A DNA stretch of 64,000 nucleotides from Paraburkholderia caffeinitolerans (GTDB lineage: Bacteria; Pseudomonadota; Gammaproteobacteria; Burkholderiales; Burkholderiaceae): the NCBI RefSeq assembly GCF_902859945.1, contig NZ_CADIKL010000033.1, positions 1 through 64,000 of the forward strand, in the 5' to 3' direction. Within the stretch, counting starts at the first letter, position 1. Every line of letters starts with the position of its first letter. A program made the translations under genes and the position numbers. The notes under the pieces were generated by a model. It made no database searches, was not told the DNA's origin, and saw nothing but the letters and a program-made list of their open reading frames with translations. Below, piece after piece: positions 35,849-43,744 of this stretch.

Positions 35849-36349
35849 ATGATTCTGACTTGCCGGAGCACCGTGGATTTCGACTCGGGCAACTACGGCC
35901 GGGGCCGCTACCGGGGGCTCGAGATTGCGTTGTCGACCGGCACGTCAGGACGGTACGAGGCGGAGGATATGGCGGCAGCCGGGGATCCGGGAGATATCCT
36001 CGTTCACGCGCACCTCATCTGCAAGTTGCGCGGTGGCATGTCGCCTGGCGTCGATGATTGCTTCCTCGTTACAGCCTGCCGTGTCGCGTCCAGAGATGCG
36101 GATCGATTTATGGAACAGTTCGGTCGCGCGGCTGCTTACATGCGGAATCAAGCGGGGTTCGTCCGGGCAAGATTATTTGAGAACGTGGACGACGAAGCGG
36201 ATCTCCGATTCGTCAACGTGGCGCAATGGCGTTGCACGGACGATTTCGTTGCGGCATTCAATGCTCCAGAATTCAAGTCGATAGTGGCTGGAGGTTTTGA
36301 ATACTCGAGTGAAATTCTAGTGGCACATCGCATCATGATCGGTAATTAG
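35849..36349 (+). CDS. antibiotic-biosynthesis monooxygenase (ABM) protein 1
   Basis: A 166-residue protein whose C-terminal 100 residues are an ABM ferredoxin-like domain (FLVTACRVASRDADRFMEQF, then YMRNQAGFVRARLFEN and FVNVAQWRCTDDFVAAFNA). The N-terminal 60 residues are less clear and may be a degraded second domain. ABM enzymes oxidise anthrones or naphthols to quinones without cofactors. An ATG at 35747 in the same frame would add a shadow-like Arg/Ser-rich segment, so 35849 is preferred; neither start has a good SD. It is the first of four consecutive ABM genes. Confidence 0.8.
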   Translation: MILTCRSTVDFDSGNYGRGRYRGLEIALSTGTSGRYEAEDMAAAGDPGDILVHAHLICKLRGGMSPGVDDCFLVTACRVASRDADRFMEQFGRAAAYMRNQAGFVRARLFENVDDEADLRFVNVAQWRCTDDFVAAFNAPEFKSIVAGGFEYSSEILVAHRIMIGN

Positions 36350-36358
36350 GGAAAACAA

Positions 36359-37009
36359 ATGTTCTTTCATATCGATTTCATCAAGACCGAAGAGCCGGAA
36401 GTTCTGACGAGCCAATGGCGGACTTTCGCGCAAACGTTGGACAAGGCGCCATTTTTTTCAGGAGCCTGGCTCCACAGCACCTACCGATGCCTGAACCAGG
36501 ATGAGTATCAGCTGGTTGGCATTACGGAATGGGAGGGGGATGGAGCGCATGCCGATCCGCGCGCCGCGAGACCATGCCCGCTTTGTTCTGCTCGAGGCGA
36601 TGCTCGGGGAGAGCGGAACCTTTATACGGTGTTGAACCAGGGCGGCGACGTGCGCAAGATGTCCTTTACGGGAAACGTCGTGGTGACCAACCCGTATCGA
36701 ATAGAGCGTGGTGAAGCAGCGAAGTATGCGCAAATGTGGGATGAATCAAAGCGTCACATGGAAATGCAGCCGGGGTTCGTGAATGCCTTTCTTTTTCAGT
36801 GCGTTAATCCAGAGAGTGACTATTTCCTTATCAGCCGGGCGGAATGGAAAAGCGAGGAAATGTTTATGAAGCAGTTCGAGGGAAAGGATTTCAGGCGCAT
36901 CGTCGAACCATTCGAGGGCATATTTTCGATCTGCCTGTCCACCGTTGTGAGCGAAATTTCAGGGGAATCGGGTGGCGAGCAAATTCGTGCCGGCAGGAGG
37001 GAGCGATAA
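36359..37009 (+). CDS. ABM protein 2, didomain
   Basis: A 216-residue protein with two ABM-like halves. The N-half reads IDFIKTEEPEVLTSQWRTFA...YQLVGITEWE. The C-half reads NPYRIERGEAAKYAQMWDES, then HMEMQPGFVNAFLFQC and YFLISRAEWKSEEMFMKQFE. Residues about 60-85 are an Arg/Ala/Cys-rich stretch atypical of the family. A frame one base away would give text that aligns better with the paralogue (GGWSACRSARR), so a pair of compensating indels after the G-run at 36535-36539 is possible. GGGAAAACAA precedes the ATG. It probably acts in quinone formation with its neighbours. Confidence 0.8.
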   Translation: MFFHIDFIKTEEPEVLTSQWRTFAQTLDKAPFFSGAWLHSTYRCLNQDEYQLVGITEWEGDGAHADPRAARPCPLCSARGDARGERNLYTVLNQGGDVRKMSFTGNVVVTNPYRIERGEAAKYAQMWDESKRHMEMQPGFVNAFLFQCVNPESDYFLISRAEWKSEEMFMKQFEGKDFRRIVEPFEGIFSICLSTVVSEISGESGGEQIRAGRRER

Positions 37010-37672
37010 ATGGTTGACGTAATTGATTTTATAGAAACAAGCGACGCGCCGGCCGCGCGGGCTGTCTGGCTGGCCGTATGCGATTTCCTGTCAATGCAGC
37101 CAGGCTATATCGCAGGCGAATTGCTTGAAACCATCCGGAGCGTCCAGCCACGCACAGACGTCAAATTTACCAGCATCTGTCAGTGGGAAAGCGCCGAAGC
37201 GTGGCAGGCGGCGCGTACGCTCGCAAGACAGGATGCGGGATTGTCCCGTATCCGTGCATCGACGCCTGCGAAATTCACGGCGTTCAATGGCGTTCTGCAG
37301 GCAGGGTGCGGCTACGATGTGCAATCAGGCAGTGCCGGAAGCATGGTGCTGGTCGATGTCGTTTACATGAACGAGGAACGCATGGAGGGCTATGCGCAGA
37401 TGTGGGCCAGGGCGAAGGCCTTCATGTGCAAGCAGGATGCCTATCTCGGCGCGAGCCTCTATCGTACGATCGACTTGTCGAACGATATCAAGTACGTGAA
37501 CATCGCTCGGTGGGGCACCATGGAGCATTTCTTTAAAGCGCTCGATACACCGGAGTTTTACGAAATTCTGGGCGACTACGCGCAGGACTTCGCGCTATAT
37601 CTCAGCAATTCGTCAACTTGCGTGCTGGGCGGAACAAATTTCACGAACCGGCCATCGGAGATCGCCAAATGA
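37010..37672 (+). CDS. ABM protein 3, didomain
   Basis: A 220-residue protein starting immediately after the stop of ABM2, with AGGAGGGAG upstream. The N-half includes VDVIDFIETSDAPAARAVWL, GYIAGELLETI and FTSICQWESAEAWQAARTLA. The C-half includes MVLVDVVYMNEERMEGYAQM, then FMCKQDAYLGASLYRTIDLS and YVNIARWGTMEHFFKALDTP. The C-half shares the E-x-Y-AQMW and W-x-x-x-x-x-F elements with ABM2 and ABM4, showing that these genes arose by tandem duplication. Predicted cofactor-independent oxygenase of the aromatic polyketide. Confidence 0.85.
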   Translation: MVDVIDFIETSDAPAARAVWLAVCDFLSMQPGYIAGELLETIRSVQPRTDVKFTSICQWESAEAWQAARTLARQDAGLSRIRASTPAKFTAFNGVLQAGCGYDVQSGSAGSMVLVDVVYMNEERMEGYAQMWARAKAFMCKQDAYLGASLYRTIDLSNDIKYVNIARWGTMEHFFKALDTPEFYEILGDYAQDFALYLSNSSTCVLGGTNFTNRPSEIAK

Positions 37673-38316
37673 GCTACGTCGTCGATATTATTTCCCATGT
37701 GCGTGATGACGAGTTTGCCAAAAAGTGGGAAGTCAAGGTCCGGCAACTGTGCGGGTTCACTGGATTTTGCCATGCGGAGTTGTTCGCAAAACGACAGGAA
37801 ATCGGCGAGGCCGGTTACGACTATCTGGCGGCATATTGCTGGTCCAGCGAGGACTTCCGGCGGGAAGCGCTCGAGCGGGATTTTCCTGGCCGGGAAATTG
37901 GCGGTGCCACTGTGGAGCGCGTGACGTGCGGTCTTGCAGTTGAACTGTCGAAATTCTCGCCACATGCACATGGTTCGGCATGGCTCGTCAACCCGTTCGA
38001 GATATCCGACGAGGAGATAGTCGATGTCCTCGACATGTGGGACAAGGCGAAGGATCACATGGTTTCCCGTCCTGGGTTCGTCAATGCGAGGCTGTTGCGC
38101 GCCGACGGTGCGATTGAGCGGTACGGGCTCGTGAATCTGGCTCAATGGGAAAGCGCGGATCAATTCCTGCATGCGCTGAATGATCGCGCCTACGAAAAAC
38201 ACCGTGAACGCTCCAGGCAATACAAGCTACATCCGTCACTGTGCGAGCGCGTTGCGTGCATCGAGGGTGTCTCGACTAACGCTGCCGAAGTCGCTGTTCG
38301 GGAGCGTGCGCAATGA
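37669..38316 (+). CDS. ABM protein 4, didomain
   Basis: A 215-residue protein coupled at both ends by ATGA overlaps (37669 and 38313). The N-half reads VVDIISHVRDDEFAKKWEVK...GFCHAELFAKRQEIGEAGYD; the C-half reads ISDEEIVDVLDMWDKAKDHM, then RPGFVNARLLRAD and YGLVNLAQWESADQFLHALN. It is the fourth ABM paralogue in a row. In polyketide pathways one or two such enzymes are usual, so some copies here may have structural or different regiochemical roles. Confidence 0.85.
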   Translation: MSYVVDIISHVRDDEFAKKWEVKVRQLCGFTGFCHAELFAKRQEIGEAGYDYLAAYCWSSEDFRREALERDFPGREIGGATVERVTCGLAVELSKFSPHAHGSAWLVNPFEISDEEIVDVLDMWDKAKDHMVSRPGFVNARLLRADGAIERYGLVNLAQWESADQFLHALNDRAYEKHRERSRQYKLHPSLCERVACIEGVSTNAAEVAVRERAQ

Positions 38317-39035
38317 CGACACCCTTGGCGCTGGTGACAGGAGCAAGCCGTGGAATCGGCCGGGCCATTTCGACTCTGCTGGCAACCCGGGGCTACGATC
38401 TGATTCTCGTCGCACGTGAAGAAAATCCGCTCGAGCGGGTGGCGGAAGAAATCAGCTCGAATTATGGCGTGAACGTCAGTTGCATTGCCGTGGACATCAC
38501 GGATTTTGAGGCCGTGCGCACGCGCGTGAATTCACGCATCGGCGATTCGGGCCGGCTTGACGTACTCGTGAATTCCGCGGGTATTTTTCGCTTCGGCACC
38601 CGCACGTTAGCGACTGAAGATCTCGATAAGATGTTTGCCACAAACGTTACTGCGGCACACAATCTTTGCGCGCTCTGCGCAGACGCGATCAAGGCCTCGG
38701 GCAAGGGGCACATCATCAATATTTCGTCCGTTGCCGGTCTCGAAGGGTTTGCGCCGATCGGAGGTTATTCGGCCAGCAAGTTCGCATTGGTCGGCTATGG
38801 CCAGTCGCTAGCGCGCGAATTGCTTGGCGAAAATGTGCGGGTGACCACGCTGTGCCCAGACGTTGTCGATACCGACATGTCGAAAGGCTCGGCTCTGCCG
38901 TCGGAACTGATGATTGCACCGGATGATATTGCAAAAGCAGTGGACTTCGTACTCTCGTTGTCTCCATCCGCGATTGTCGAAGAACTCGTGATCAGGTGCA
39001 AGGCGGTAATCGACATGACGCATGCACGGGTCTGA
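38313..39035 (+). CDS. short-chain dehydrogenase/reductase, second SDR of the cluster
   Basis: A 240-residue classical SDR with TGASRGIGRAI (NADPH motif), NSAG (sugar-binding) and catalytic Ser in NISSVAGLEGFAP with YSASK. It differs from the ActIII-like KR and looks more like FabG/tailoring ketoreductases. It could reduce a later carbonyl of the aromatic product. The neighbouring aryl-polyene-type operon lacks its own FabG, so a supporting role there cannot be excluded. Translation is coupled to ABM4 by ATGA. Confidence 0.9.
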   Translation: MTTPLALVTGASRGIGRAISTLLATRGYDLILVAREENPLERVAEEISSNYGVNVSCIAVDITDFEAVRTRVNSRIGDSGRLDVLVNSAGIFRFGTRTLATEDLDKMFATNVTAAHNLCALCADAIKASGKGHIINISSVAGLEGFAPIGGYSASKFALVGYGQSLARELLGENVRVTTLCPDVVDTDMSKGSALPSELMIAPDDIAKAVDFVLSLSPSAIVEELVIRCKAVIDMTHARV

Positions 39036-39711
39036 GGCAGCGTTTCCAGACCGGGTGATGCCTTCGCCCCAATGGGACGCATCCATGTGGCGTGAAACCA
39101 CTTTCGACCGTCTGTCCACGCTCGATTACGACGGCGAGAGTGTTTCTGTATTCGCGTTTGACGGTGAAGAGGGGCGCTGCTCCATGCGCGCCTGCAGCCG
39201 CGAACTCGCACAGCGGCTCTTGAGCGTGCTTGCCCCTGGGGCGCGCGTCGTCAAGGACGCAGCGGGATGTCCACAAGTCGTTGGCGCACGCATGCATATG
39301 AGCATCAGCCACAGTGGAGCTTGTCTCGTCATTGCAGTGGGGCCGGAGCGGCTTGGTGTGGATATCGTGCATCTTCGATATCCAGAAAGGTGGAAGGAGA
39401 TCTATGAATGGATCAATGAACCTCAGGATCTCCCGGCATTCCCGGACGTCAATCTTTTTCTTGAATGTTGGACGGCCAAGGAATCATTGTTGAAGTTGAT
39501 CGGAGTGGGGCTTGATTTCGGCATGCGCGGGTTATACGGGCCGCCAATCAACGCTTCAGGATGGCGGCCGGGAAAAGCGGGCGCCGAGACCTATTGGTTA
39601 AGGCCCCTGCCGGGATACAGGGGGATGGTGATTTGTCTGGCGCTGGAGCGGTTGAGTGTAGTGCAGACCATCCGGGTCAAAGGATTCGAGGGCCCGGGGC
39701 TATCCAGGTGA
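39022..39711 (+). CDS. 4'-phosphopantetheinyl transferase, Sfp/EntD superfamily
   Basis: A 229-residue protein with the superfamily signatures SISHSGACLVIAVGPERLGV (GVDI, residues 112-115) and ECWTAKESLLKLIG (W-x-x-KE-x-x-x-K, residues 150-158). It transfers the phosphopantetheine arm of CoA to the conserved Ser of ACPs, so the cluster brings its own activator for its ACP, and perhaps for the ACP of the adjacent polyene-type locus. The start at 39022 overlaps the SDR stop by 14 bases; ATGs at 39058 and 39085 are alternatives. It is the last gene of the series. Confidence 0.9.
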   Translation: MHGSEAAFPDRVMPSPQWDASMWRETTFDRLSTLDYDGESVSVFAFDGEEGRCSMRACSRELAQRLLSVLAPGARVVKDAAGCPQVVGARMHMSISHSGACLVIAVGPERLGVDIVHLRYPERWKEIYEWINEPQDLPAFPDVNLFLECWTAKESLLKLIGVGLDFGMRGLYGPPINASGWRPGKAGAETYWLRPLPGYRGMVICLALERLSVVQTIRVKGFEGPGLSR

Positions 39712-39732
39712 ACGCCGCCGGATCTCGTGCGC

Positions 39733-40059
39733 TTAAGCACTATCCTGATGCTGACTCGCGCTGCTGCTGTCCGTATGGAACACGCGCTTCGTGGCGCGCT
39801 TGGTGCCTTCCCAGCCTTCGCGCGTGACATGTTTGGTGCCTTCCCAGCCCTCGCGCGAAACATGCGCGATGCCGTGGCCGACCGTTTTCGCCGCGTCCGC
39901 GGTGGCGTGGCCGAAGTCGCGCGCGGCGTGGCCGGTCTTCGTCGCAGCCTCTTTCGAGTCTTGCTTGATGTTCTCTTTCACTTCATGGAGATCGGCGTAG
40001 GCAGCCGAGCTCGCCATGCCGGCCAGCAGCGCGGCTAGAACGATGTGGCGTGTTTTCAC
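39733..40059 (-). CDS. small periplasmic protein with REGWEGTK repeats
   Basis: A 108-residue protein starting with GTG (40057-40059), coupled to the dehydratase stop (GTGA). A signal peptide (residues 1-22, ending SSAAYA) precedes a Lys/Ala/Glu-rich mature part with a tandem repeat, SREGWEGTKHV and TREGWEGTKRA, near residues 68-90. The rest resembles the amphipathic, YtxH/LEA-like small periplasmic proteins. It is the distal gene of the polyene-type operon; its role there is unknown. Confidence 0.75.
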   Translation of the reverse strand: MKTRHIVLAALLAGMASSAAYADLHEVKENIKQDSKEAATKTGHAARDFGHATADAAKTVGHGIAHVSREGWEGTKHVTREGWEGTKRATKRVFHTDSSSASQHQDSA

Positions 40060-40574
40060 GTGGGTTCTCCCTTCAAACGGTTATCGGTGGTTCGGGCCAG
40101 CGCGCCGGACGCGTCGAGCATCACGGCTGCGCGCCCGTCAAGCAGGACCGCGTCGCCGCAGCGAATCGTGAAGCCGTAGAGGACGTTGTTGCCGTCCCCG
40201 CCCAGGCGCTCGGCTTCCACGGTGAGCGGCGCGTCGAACGTGTCGAGGCGCGCGACACGGGCTTCCACGCCGCGCACGCTCGCAAGAAAGCCCACGCGCG
40301 GGCGGGTCGTGCTGTCCTGCATGCCCGCGAGTGCGCCGTGCACGGCCATCGCCTGCGCCGCATATTCGATGCCGCACACCGAGGCCAGCCGGCCCTGCGA
40401 GCGCAGCGGGTTGTGCGCGTCGCGGTGGCTCGTGGCCGTGCAGCGGATGTGCGTGTCGTCCCATGCGTCAACGCTGTCGAGCAGGCACATCGCGCCGCTG
40501 TGCGGAATGTGCGCGGCGATCCACGCGCGGTCGAGCGGCGGGCGCTGCGCAATGTCCTGTGCGTCTTGCGTCAT
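40056..40574 (-). CDS. 3-hydroxyacyl-ACP dehydratase, ApeP-like hotdog
   Basis: A 172-residue hotdog protein with WIAAHIPHSGAMCLLDSVDA near the N-terminus and QGRLASVCGIEYAAQAMAVH. This pattern matches the ApeP-type dehydratases of aryl polyene, flexirubin and xanthomonadin clusters, which remove water from beta-hydroxyacyl-ACP to build the polyene. The start at 40574 overlaps the stop of the KS-like gene by four bases. It follows the two KS-fold genes in the same operon, as in aryl polyene loci. Confidence 0.85.
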   Translation of the reverse strand: MTQDAQDIAQRPPLDRAWIAAHIPHSGAMCLLDSVDAWDDTHIRCTATSHRDAHNPLRSQGRLASVCGIEYAAQAMAVHGALAGMQDSTTRPRVGFLASVRGVEARVARLDTFDAPLTVEAERLGGDGNNVLYGFTIRCGDAVLLDGRAAVMLDASGALARTTDNRLKGEPT

Positions 40575-41401
40575 CGCGATCCCTCCGCATGCGTTCCCGG
40601 CGACCGCGTCACGTCGATGCGCACACGCGTGTCGGGCAGATAGTCGATCACCACGCTTTCCGCGCGTCCCGTTGCAATCGCTTCGAGCAGCGGCAGCGCG
40701 CGCGCGGCGGGATTTTCCACGCGCAGGGCTTCGAGTTCGGGGGAGGCGAGCGTCGTGGCTGGCGCGTCGGTCAGCTTCACTTCGATGCACGCCAATCCGT
40801 TTGCATGAGCGTCTTCGGCCAGCGGTGCGAGCACGAACGCCACGCCGAAGCCGTTGTCGATCGGGCGCACCGTGTGCAGCGGCTCCGGGTAGGCGCTCTC
40901 GTAGGCAATCAGCAGGCTCGGCGCGCCATCGACGACGATCTGGCAAAGGCTCTCCAGCAGGCCCGCCGCGAAGCTGCCGTCGTGCGCGCACAGCACGTTC
41001 GACGCGGCCCGCGAGCGCGCCGCGATGCTCCAGTAGCCCGCCGCCGCGTTGTGCACCGAGTTGTGAAAGCGCGTGGGCGAGAGATGGCGGTCGTCGCTCG
41101 AGAGCATTGCGCAGATGGCGTGGCAGTTCTCGCCGTCGGCGCTCGATGCGGCGAATACGGTCGCGAGCGTCGCGCCGTCGCGGCCGCTCGCGGTGAGGGC
41201 TTCGTGGCCCGCGGCGAGCGCGATTCTAACGATCGGGCCGGTGCGGCGTCGCTCGGCGGCGGGCAGGCCCTCCGGCGCTGGCGTCGCGGTGCGCGCGCTC
41301 GTCCATGGCGCGCGGCCTGCGAGTACGTCGGCGGCGTTTGGCCAGTTGGCGAGGCCAGGCCCGATCAGGCCGATGCTTTCGATGGAGGCGCGCAATTTCA
41401 T
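40571..41401 (-). CDS. beta-ketoacyl synthase chain-length-factor-like protein
   Basis: A 276-residue truncated KS fold (PF13723, Ketoacyl-synt_2 type) with VFAASSADGENCHAICAMLS and SPTRFHNSVHNAAAGYWSIA. The full KS triad is not present. In aryl polyene systems this protein pairs with the catalytic KS as the chain-length-factor partner. It starts at 41401 with a stop seven bases before, following the KS gene, and is coupled downstream to the dehydratase. Confidence 0.85.
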   Translation of the reverse strand: MKLRASIESIGLIGPGLANWPNAADVLAGRAPWTSARTATPAPEGLPAAERRRTGPIVRIALAAGHEALTASGRDGATLATVFAASSADGENCHAICAMLSSDDRHLSPTRFHNSVHNAAAGYWSIAARSRAASNVLCAHDGSFAAGLLESLCQIVVDGAPSLLIAYESAYPEPLHTVRPIDNGFGVAFVLAPLAEDAHANGLACIEVKLTDAPATTLASPELEALRVENPAARALPLLEAIATGRAESVVIDYLPDTRVRIDVTRSPGTHAEGSR

Positions 41402-41408
41402 GATGGGT

Positions 41409-42683
41409 TCACGCTCGCTGTTCGTGCGAATCGTGCGATTCGTGCCGTTCGCTCGACAAGCGGTCCGCGCTGCCAAGAATCAGGCTGCAATTCGTGCCGC
41501 CGAAGCCGAACGAATTGCTCAGGACGGTGTGCAGGTCTGCGTCGCGGCTTTGCAGGACATAGTCAAGCCGATGCGCGCCATCGTCCACGAAACCGAGCGC
41601 CGGATCGGGCTGCGTCGTGTTCACGCCCGCGGGCACGAAGCGGTGGCGCAGCGCGAGCGCGGCGATCACGGCCTCCAGCGCGCCTGCCGCGCCCAGCGTG
41701 TGGCCAGTCGCGCCCTTGGTCGAACTGCACGGCGTGCCGTCGAAGAGGGCGCGCACCGCGAGGCTCTCGGCGGCGTCGTTGCTCGGTGTCGCGGTGCCGT
41801 GCAGGTTGATGTAGCCGATCTCGTGCGGCGCGACGCCCGCTGTCGCGAGCGCCTGCTCGATGGCCGCGCGCGCGCCCAGCCCTTCCGGGTGCGGCGACGA
41901 CATGTGATGGGCGTCGCTCGACTCGCCCACGCCGAGCAGCAGCACGGCATCGTCATCGAGCGCGCTGCGGCCCTCGGGCACGCGCTCGATGAAGGCGAAC
42001 GCAGCCGCCTCGCCAATCGAGATGCCGTTGCGCGCCACGTCGAATGGCCGGCACGGCTGGCGCGAGAGCAGTTCGAGCGAGTTGAAGCCATACAGCGTGG
42101 TGAGGCACAGCGAGTCGACGCCGCCCACGATCGCCGCGTCGATGAGACCGGCTTCGATCATGCGCCGCGCGGAGCCGAACACCTTCGCCCCCGACGAACA
42201 CGCCGACGAGATCGCCGTGGCCGGGCCACGCAGCGCGAAATACGCGCGCACGAATGCGGCCACGGAATAGGCGTTGTGCGTTTGCGCGTAGCGGAACCCT
42301 GCGGGCAGTGCCCCCGTTTGCGGGTCGCGCTGGCTGTACGCGTGCTCGGTTTCGAGAATCCCGCTCGTGCTCGTGCCCATGAACACGCCGACGCGCTCCG
42401 CGCCATACCGCGCGGCAGCGGCCTCGACATGCGCGGCGAAGCCGTCTTGCACGAGGCCGAGTTGCGCGAGACGGTTGTTGCGGCACGCGTATTCGGCAAG
42501 ATCGGCGCGCATCGGCACGGCTTCGACGTCCTCGACCGCGCCGATCCACGTCTCGAGCTCCGCGCGCTCGAAATCGCACGGCGCGAGGCCGCCGCGCTGG
42601 CTGCGCAGCGCGTCGAGCGTCGCGTCGAGCCCGCGCCCGAGGCAGCTGGTGGCGGTGAAGTGCGAGAGCAGAAGGGGTTTCAC
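41409..42683 (-). CDS. beta-ketoacyl-ACP synthase, KAS I/II (FabB/FabF-like)
   Basis: A 424-residue condensing enzyme with Cys in ISSACSSGAKVFG, His in INLHGTATPSNDA and His in KGATGHTLGAAGALEA, plus NSFGFGGTNCSL. It is the catalytic KS of the polyene-type assembly line. A GTG start at 42683 (VKPLLLSHFTATS) gives the family N-terminus; an ATG at 42752 would add 23 Arg-rich residues and is less likely. The next gene upstream is the polysaccharide deacetylase. Confidence 0.92.
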   Translation of the reverse strand: MKPLLLSHFTATSCLGRGLDATLDALRSQRGGLAPCDFERAELETWIGAVEDVEAVPMRADLAEYACRNNRLAQLGLVQDGFAAHVEAAAARYGAERVGVFMGTSTSGILETEHAYSQRDPQTGALPAGFRYAQTHNAYSVAAFVRAYFALRGPATAISSACSSGAKVFGSARRMIEAGLIDAAIVGGVDSLCLTTLYGFNSLELLSRQPCRPFDVARNGISIGEAAAFAFIERVPEGRSALDDDAVLLLGVGESSDAHHMSSPHPEGLGARAAIEQALATAGVAPHEIGYINLHGTATPSNDAAESLAVRALFDGTPCSSTKGATGHTLGAAGALEAVIAALALRHRFVPAGVNTTQPDPALGFVDDGAHRLDYVLQSRDADLHTVLSNSFGFGGTNCSLILGSADRLSSERHESHDSHEQRA

Positions 42684-42748
42684 GAAGGTCGAATCCGGTG
42701 GCTGTAGCGTGCGAGCTCGAAGGCGAGCCCGCCGCGCATTGATCCTTA

Positions 42749-43744
42749 TCAAATTTTATCAAATGGGGGGTGGCCGGCTCCGTTTCGGCCAGGGAGCCCG
42801 GCTGGCTGGCGGGGGCGTTCGGCTTGCCGGGAGTCGGTCGCGGCTGGGTTCACTGCTGGGTTCGCTGCGGTGTTCACCGTCGCCGGGGCCAGATCGAGGT
42901 CGAGGTCGAGGGCGTCGCGCAGCGTCGTCCAGCGCAACTTAGCCATCGCCGCGGCGCGCAGCACCTCGGGCAGCGCGTCGAGCACCACGGGGTTGCCGCT
43001 CGGGCCGCGCGCCGCGTGGCCGTCGTGCAGGAGCAGGATGTCGCGCGGCGCGAGGCCGTCCAGCAGGCGCTGCGCGACCTTGTGGCCGTCGTGCTCGCGC
43101 GTGTCGAAGCCGCGTCGCGTCCAGCTCGCCAGTTGCAGGCCGAACTCGCACAGCACCGGTTCGAGAAACGGATTGCGCAGGCCCGCCGGGGCGCGGAAAA
43201 AGTACGGCCGCATACCGGTGATCTCGGTGAGCGTGCGCTGCGCGGCTTCAATCTCGCGTCGCAGGGCGCTTGGGCCCGAGATCGAGAAATTGTGCCGGTG
43301 CCGCTGGCTGTGGTTCTCGACGGCGTGGCCGCGCGCGACGATCTCCTCCACGTAACGCGGGTGGCGTCGCGCCAGATCGCCAATGCAGAAAAACGTCGCG
43401 CGCGCGCCGTGCTGGTCGAGCAAGTCGAGCACGCGCGGCGTGACTTCGGGGTCGGGGCCATCGTCGATGGTGAGGGCGATGCGCCGGTCGTCGCTGCCAT
43501 CCACTGCACGCGGCAGGCGCGTCCAGTTTGGGCCGAGCAGCGCGCTCCTTGGCCAGAGTCCCGCCGCCGCTAGCGCGAGATGCGAGGCGATCACGCCGCC
43601 CACCGCCCATGGCCAGGTCGACGGCTGGGCCAGCAGCGCCGCCGCTGCGCCCGCATGCAGTGCCGCCGAGCCTGTGATCAGCGGCGTGGGCCTCCAGCGG
43701 CGCGCCGCGCCCAGCTGCGGTGCGAGTGTCGAAGGCGTGTTCAT
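42749..43744 (-). CDS. polysaccharide deacetylase-family protein with N-terminal membrane helices
   Basis: A 331-residue protein. Residues about 20-65 are hydrophobic (GSAALHAGAAAALLAQPSTW, WAVGGVIASHLALAAAGLWP), followed by a NodB-type domain with metal/catalytic motifs RIALTIDDGPDPEVTP, GHAVENHSQRHRHNFS, FRAPAGLRNP and DILLLHDGH. It would remove N-acetyl groups from a glycan or glycolipid at the membrane. Such an enzyme is not part of the core aryl-polyene set, so it may modify a sugar on the product. Starts with an ATGA overlap to the MMPL exporter. Confidence 0.88.
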   Translation of the reverse strand: MNTPSTLAPQLGAARRWRPTPLITGSAALHAGAAAALLAQPSTWPWAVGGVIASHLALAAAGLWPRSALLGPNWTRLPRAVDGSDDRRIALTIDDGPDPEVTPRVLDLLDQHGARATFFCIGDLARRHPRYVEEIVARGHAVENHSQRHRHNFSISGPSALRREIEAAQRTLTEITGMRPYFFRAPAGLRNPFLEPVLCEFGLQLASWTRRGFDTREHDGHKVAQRLLDGLAPRDILLLHDGHAARGPSGNPVVLDALPEVLRAAAMAKLRWTTLRDALDLDLDLAPATVNTAANPAVNPAATDSRQAERPRQPAGLPGRNGAGHPPFDKI

